Assembly (NCBI GenBank): GCA_014905825.1
Contig: JACGCN010000036.1
Span: 434,001-498,000 of the forward strand
Reading direction: 5' to 3'
Length of the DNA: 64,000 bases
Source of the DNA: Lyophyllum atratum
Taxonomy: Eukaryota; Basidiomycota; Agaricomycetes; Agaricales; Lyophyllaceae
Both the position numbers and the translations under genes were made by a program. Shown here piece by piece: positions 59,738 to 64,000 of this stretch. How positions within the stretch are numbered: the stretch's first letter is position 1; every line of letters starts with the position of its first letter. The notes below the pieces were generated by a model, which made no database searches, had not been told where the DNA came from, and worked only from the letters and a program-made list of their open reading frames with translations.

Positions 59738-60039
59738 AGCAGATCATTCCTTTTACCTTTCGTTTCTGTTCTGCGGATCGTTGTTGGGCAATCAGTAGTT
59801 GGGTGCTTGTGAAGGATGAAGTAAGGAGTAAATACTGTATAATGCATGCTGTGTCGCGACACCTGACCAGTCACCGGGTCTCGAGGGAGCCTACATCGAC
59901 TTCTATCGCCAGTTTTGGTATCCGGGTTTGCTCCGTCGGGCTAACTATAGATTCTCCCGAGAAATGATATCCTTAAGATATCTAAAACATCACATCGTAT
60001 CCACATGTAGGGAGGTGTGCGGACCTTAGGCGTCGAATA
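59738..60039. other. convergent intergenic region
   Basis: 302 bp between the stops of the peptidase and TAD2. Nothing beyond expected 3' flanks. Confidence 0.5.
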
Positions 60040-60817
60040 TCAGGGAATCAACGCCTCGGGCTCGGATAATATCTCCGTCTTCAACACGCGATTCGCTTTG
60101 GACTTTGGAATTGGGGCTGTTAATGTAGAACTTTAGTGATTGTCCAATTCGGGAGAGAGCATATGCACCGTTTGTATTTTCCGTAATGTAAAAACGACGT
60201 AAGATCATGATTGCTTCCTCTCGCAGATACCCACCGGTTGCTCGGTAAGGGGGATGAACAGGATGGTCAAGTCTAGTCGGTACGATCCACATTAAAAGCC
60301 GGCTTGTAAGGAGGGGGAATATACTGACATTTCATTCACGCCCAAGACACTTCCACAGCCCCCGAATCTGTCATTACCACAGCCATAAAATACCTCTTTG
60401 ATACCTAATTGCCGAAGCGCAGATGCGCACATTATGCATGGCTCCACCGTCACATAGAGTGTGGTGGTAGAGAGAGGGTATTTCGAGACGGTAGGTGTGA
60501 GTAGTTTATCAGCAAGAATCTTATCGCTCGCTTCGAGCTCGGCGTGCCGTGTCGCCTACCCAGAATAACCATTTGGTGTCATTCGACATATAGCGAGAGA
60601 TGGGACGCACATTACGAAGTTCATTCGTCCGGTTCCTTGCTTGAGCGATGACTTTCTCGTCCCTTACGAACACGCATCCAACAGGAACTTCTCCGGCAGC
60701 TAACGCTTCTTCCGCCTATTCCGGGTTATGTTGGGGCTCTGTCGTCAGATTGCATTGTCCGCTCACCATCGCCATAGCTTCTCTCATCCACCGAAGATGA
60801 GATGAAGTCTCGTTCAT
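60040..60817 (-). CDS. TAD2: tRNA-specific adenosine deaminase catalytic subunit (TAD2/ADAT2)
   Basis: This converts adenosine 34 of eight tRNAs to inosine, acting with Tad3, so that one tRNA reads several codons. Five exons give about 187 residues. The ATG at 60817 starts [17 protein letters not shown]; then [19 protein letters not shown], the zinc-binding HAE in [10 protein letters not shown] with the catalytic Glu, the second zinc motif [16 protein letters not shown], and the deaminase end [19 protein letters not shown]. The C-terminal part is [20 protein letters not shown], then [17 protein letters not shown] across the last intron, and stop at 60040. All catalytic residues are intact and the length is normal. 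Confidence 0.95.
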
Positions 60818-61437
60818 CTCCGTCTTGGCGGAAGCCTTGATCAGCGGTGATGAAATAGTCCCGTTTGTTTGTCCGACTCATTTGTCCAATGATGATCGAT
60901 TTTTGGGGACTGTGGCTATAGGTGTCTCTGGAGTCCTACCCTATTTCTGAGGCTTGCAAAGTCACGAACATGTGGAATGAAAGTAGCTGTGCCTCCATAC
61001 CAGATCTAAGGTGATATTTCCATTTGACCACCTCCCCTACCAAGACATATCTAGAAAGCTCCGAAGGCGATTTACCTTCGGCAGAAGGACCTCTGCACCG
61101 ATAGTAAATATCGTTAAAAAAAGACTACTTAGTCTATTCTAATCCCTGGTTTCGATGGCCCAGTACGAATCAATACGAGGGCTACATATCTGGGGTGTAT
61201 AAAGGTCGACATGAACCTTCCAAGACTCATCGCCCTAGGTCCTGAACTTTTTGCCATGCGAAGCGTGCTGCGCACTTTGCCTAAGCCGCTCTAACTCGAT
61301 GAGATGACTGGGTGCGTCTACAGATGCTGCCGGAAGCTGGAACTTGCATCTAGGCCTGAGAGGCAATAAGCAGATGTACGAGCGGGAAAGAGCAGGTTGT
61401 TGTCCGTTGCTTGGCGGAGCCGGTGATGGGGCTGGTT
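60818..61437. other. TAD2 upstream region up to a mobile element
   Basis: About 620 bp with the TAD2 promoter at its left end. The sequence reads into one copy of the GGCTGGTT target duplication (61430-61437). No gene supported. Confidence 0.45.
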
Positions 61438-62103
61438 AGGAGGGGGGACTATGCTGGAAATGGTCCGATCCTTAGGCGTACAGAAATGGTGAAAATCCGG
61501 CCCTCTCGTCCGATCCTATGCGTACAGAAATCGCCAATTTTGGGGGCAACGACCGATCCATGCTGCGTACAGAACCGGCCGGTCGGATGATATGACCGAT
61601 CCGGATGCGTACAGAAACCCCGCAAGAAACCAAAAGCAAGAGTTCGCGAGCACCGGTGCCCATCCATTCAATATCATCACCCTCAGACTAGATGCTCAAC
61701 AGCTGTACTCTCGATCGAGGGGCTCGTTACACGATGTCAATAGCGCTGTGCAGGCGTTGAAGTCCTTATCTCGAAGCAACTCGTAACCAACAGTTCGGTT
61801 GGCCACCTCTAAGCCTTTTGAACCTAACTCAGAATCCGATGGCGACTAGGATGGTATACCTAAACAGTTTCTTTTGTTATTCTACACTATGCTACAAGCC
61901 TATGCGCCCCTAAAGTCAGCTATATATCGTCGTAATATATTTAGGAGAAAAACTGGAGGTTCGATCACTTGGGCGTACAGAAATTACCGTTTTTGGGCGC
62001 ACCCGATCCGCCGGCGTACAGAAATCGGGCAAATCGGTCGTGACAGAAACGGCCGTTTTTGAGGATTTTGGATCGGACCAATTGCAGCATAGTCCCCCCT
62101 CCT
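61438..62103. mobile_element. non-autonomous hAT-like element (MITE), 666 bp
   Basis: The ends are 34-bp terminal inverted repeats differing at only 2 positions, starting AGGAGGGGGGACTATGCTG and ending in TGGTCCGATCC (61438-61471 and 62070-62103). A perfect 8-bp duplication, GGCTGGTT, flanks both sides (61430-61437 and 62104-62111). Eight-base duplications are typical of the hAT superfamily. No transposase frame fits inside, so it must have been moved by an enzyme encoded elsewhere. The near-identical TIRs and intact duplication suggest a fairly recent insertion between TAD2 and a CFEM-like gene. Confidence 0.9.
61465..61616 (+). repeat. subterminal repeats inside the hAT-like element (left side)
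   Basis: Four copies of CCGATCC followed, after 2-5 bases, by GCGTACAGAA lie at about 61465, 61512, 61552 and 61589, spaced 35-47 bp apart. Related GCGTACAGAAA motifs recur near the right end (about 61973 and 62013, plus a CGTGACAGAAA variant near 62038). Subterminal arrays of this kind are usually transposase binding sites. Confidence 0.85.
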
Positions 62104-62111
62104 GGCTGGTT

Positions 62112-62437
62112 TCGTTCGTTCACCTTGTCGTCCACGCTACACTGGAGATTGAATATTGAATTCCAACCCGATGAGCATACTCCTGCACCTCTCTAACCGA
62201 TTCATTCGTACGAATCTGTTTTCCTGTCTTCCTCAACGCCCTTGAGCAGCTTGGACTGATAATAAGCGACTAATTGGCGGCCGCTGGTACCCAAGTCCTC
62301 CTTTAGTATCCTAGATCGTTTTTTTCCACGCGATGACATAGAAGCGCTGGAGTATATCCGTTATGCCCTTCCAACAAGCTGCGCACTGCAGTCGACCATC
62401 ATCAACATCACTAGTCTGAAGATAAGCGTCGCCGACA
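62112..62437. other. promoter region of CFEM-like gene e
   Basis: 326 bp between the target duplication and the ATG at 62438. The element is therefore inserted close to this gene's promoter. Confidence 0.5.
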
Positions 62438-63216
62438 ATGCTGGTCCCTTTCGCGATCCCCTTCATTGCAGGCCTCATCAGCCTTCCCTATGTCGCCAAT
62501 GCTCGCTCTCTTACAGTCAAACTGACTATAGGGCAGATAAGTCCCGCAAACACGGAATTAATCACTCGCCAGGCTGCCCCCATCGATGTACCCGCCCAGT
62601 GTAAATCGACCTGCGACTCCGTAAACGCCGTAATTGCCAATGTGAGACTGTCAATGACCCATCTGATTCCTCATCTTGACCTTTCCGCTGGGACGTCCAG
62701 AACTGCACCCCAAAGCAATGTTGCACCTCCACGTTTGAGAGGCAATATTTCAATTGCTTCTTGTGCGTTGGCAACTCCATCAATCTCAAAGATTACTCGC
62801 AGCCTCAAGTCGTACTCAACGGTACGCGACATAGCTTACGGCGATCCACTCTCATTTTCTCACTTTTTCTTTTTCGCGGCGTAGAATTTCGGCAGCAGTG
62901 TGCCAGTAGAGGACTTGCCATTCCGGCGCTTACGTTCCCCGGGCAAGGCGCCTCTGGAAGCGCGACCTCGACGAGACCATCTTCGAGCTCCAGAAGGGCT
63001 TCAGTGGGGGTGACGACGATATCAGCATCACCAACTCTTTCGGTAGTCTCCCCGGCCGTCTCTCAGCAGACGATCACCAGTTTGCCTTCTACCACCAAAG
63101 ACGCGGCTCCCACCGGAGCGCCTGCTGGCGGCAACTCGGCGTCGGGACGGTATGGGGTTCCATGCCTGGCCGCTGTAGTGGCGAGTTTCGTTGTCGCGGC
63201 ATGGCATCTCAGATGA
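62438..63216 (+). CDS. CFEM-like secreted protein with Ser/Thr stalk, relative e
   Basis: The ATG at 62438 begins a signal peptide (MLVPFAIPFIAGLISLPYVA). The Cys domain is split over three exons: PAQCKSTCDSVNAVIA, then NCTPKQCCTSTFERQYFNCF with LCVGNS, then FRQQCASRGL. Compared with the 40-46 kb array, the C-x-C is replaced by adjacent cysteines (CC), while C-x3-C, C-x4-C, C-x2-C and the long gap to the last Cys are kept. A Ser/Thr/Pro stalk of about 80 residues and a hydrophobic C-terminus (CLAAVVASFVVAAWHLR) suggest a GPI-anchored surface protein. The CC in place of C-x-C was read directly from the exon; the intron joins flanking it are good GT-AG pairs. Confidence 0.76.
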
Positions 63217-64000
63217 AGGAAACAGGTGAACTCCAGTAGGGAAGGATCATATCAGAACATGGTGTTGTCTTTCGTCTGACCTGTATTTGTACAGCAGAAG
63301 CGGATATTTTTTTCTGTGCTATATATAACTGCGCCTTATTACCGAGCGTGGTCGTGCATCACAAGGTATCAAGTACTTCGATGCCTTTGCGGTACTCCTA
63401 CCGTCAAGAAGCTCGATGTCTCAGAGCAAGAACTTACAGCAGCTCTACAGATAACGTGTCAAATCTCCCGGATCTGATGGGCAACTCGACTTAGAAGGCT
63501 GAGCGGAGTCGCAGTACTCCTCGTACCAGAACTGTCAAGTTTTTACACGCATAGACATGTCCACGCGCGATAGAAGCGCCGGGACGATTCCACAACATCT
63601 GATGCTCGAGCCGACCACCAACACTGCGTGTCCCCGAGCAAGCGTATCTGCAGCCATCACTCTGCAATGTGAATCCTTTTTACCATCCCACTCATTGCGA
63701 ACGTCCTAGATCTTCCCTTTAGTGGTAAGGAAATGGTTGAATGCTATATTGGCCTCTTGTACTTGTAAATCAAAGCAAACTTTTGTATTATATACGCATG
63801 CGCGATATTTCGCGTGGTGGGTTAGAGACGCGCATCGCGGGGCATCTTCTTCAGTGCTTGTCGTACACCCATGTCCCCCAGAACGTCTTCCGCACCAGCA
63901 AGGACTAGAAACGCCGATAGGTCATAAGTCGCACTGAAGAAAATAATCAAGCAGTACTCACTAGCGTCGAAGCCTGATGTCCGGTGATACTATATAGCAG
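63217..64000. other. right-edge region
   Basis: 784 bp to the window end. The plus-strand frame at 63722-63937 lacks motif support. Nothing else was recognised. Confidence 0.35.

Noticed and set aside
1..64000. tRNA, rRNA or CRISPR
   Set aside because: I looked for tRNA B-box-like sequence and regular short repeats with spacers and found none that held up. A covariance-model search would be needed to rule out tRNAs fully.

Overview
The window is a piece of nuclear DNA from a filamentous basidiomycete, almost certainly a mushroom-forming Agaricomycete. This rests on four things: dense genes cut by many 50-65 bp introns; ordinary fungal housekeeping genes; the basidiomycete style of accessory genes (a cytochrome P450 with about 12 exons, a secreted GMC oxidoreductase, CFEM-like small secreted proteins, a DUF6697-type protein); and no sign of operons, CRISPR or prokaryotic ribosome sites. 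I found no rRNA or tRNA gene. Exon joins were worked out by hand from reading frame and splice signals, so gene ends are firmer than some internal junctions.

Left part (1-11.5 kb) is mostly housekeeping. It holds the 5' exon of an RS-rich protein running off the left edge, the ribosome-biogenesis factor Esf2/ABT1, and the large nuclear cap-binding subunit CBP80. CBP80 is head to head with a mitochondrial PPR-like protein, which is tail to tail with a mitochondrial IF3 (Aim23-type). A small secreted, GPI-anchor-like Pro/Thr-rich protein follows.

12-20 kb carries an intact P450 and a KDM3-like JmjC histone demethylase, both on the minus strand. 19.4-27 kb is gene-poor accessory DNA. It contains a conserved orphan protein, an acidic gene broken by a frameshift, three copies of a dispersed repeat (two as inverted arms), and a small gene whose central exon-intron unit is duplicated.

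27-34 kb contains a DUF6697-type gene whose N-terminal half grew by tandem duplication of a three-exon cassette, and a 1,098-residue protein in which an MDR (alcohol dehydrogenase/quinone reductase-like) fold is interrupted by long Ser/Pro-rich tracts. 34-40 kb has the tRNA thiolase CTU1/NCS6 and a secreted GMC oxidoreductase.

40.6-46 kb is a one-strand array of four CFEM-like eight-cysteine secreted proteins, one of them truncated; a fifth, diverged relative lies at 62.4 kb. 46.5-53 kb encodes an uncharacterised conserved protein, a Pho85-type (PCL) cyclin and an FLX1/SLC25A32-type mitochondrial carrier. After about 3.5 kb without a convincing gene come a prolyl oligopeptidase and the tRNA adenosine deaminase TAD2. 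A 666-bp non-autonomous hAT-like element with 34-bp terminal inverted repeats and a perfect 8-bp target duplication sits at 61.4-62.1 kb.

The genes do not form one pathway. Recurrent themes are RNA processing and translation (Esf2, CBP80, Aim23, CTU1, TAD2, PPR) and secretion or cell-surface proteins (GMC, CFEM-like set, Pro/Thr-rich protein). The most unusual material is exon-cassette duplication in two genes, the complete small transposon, and the CFEM-like array.
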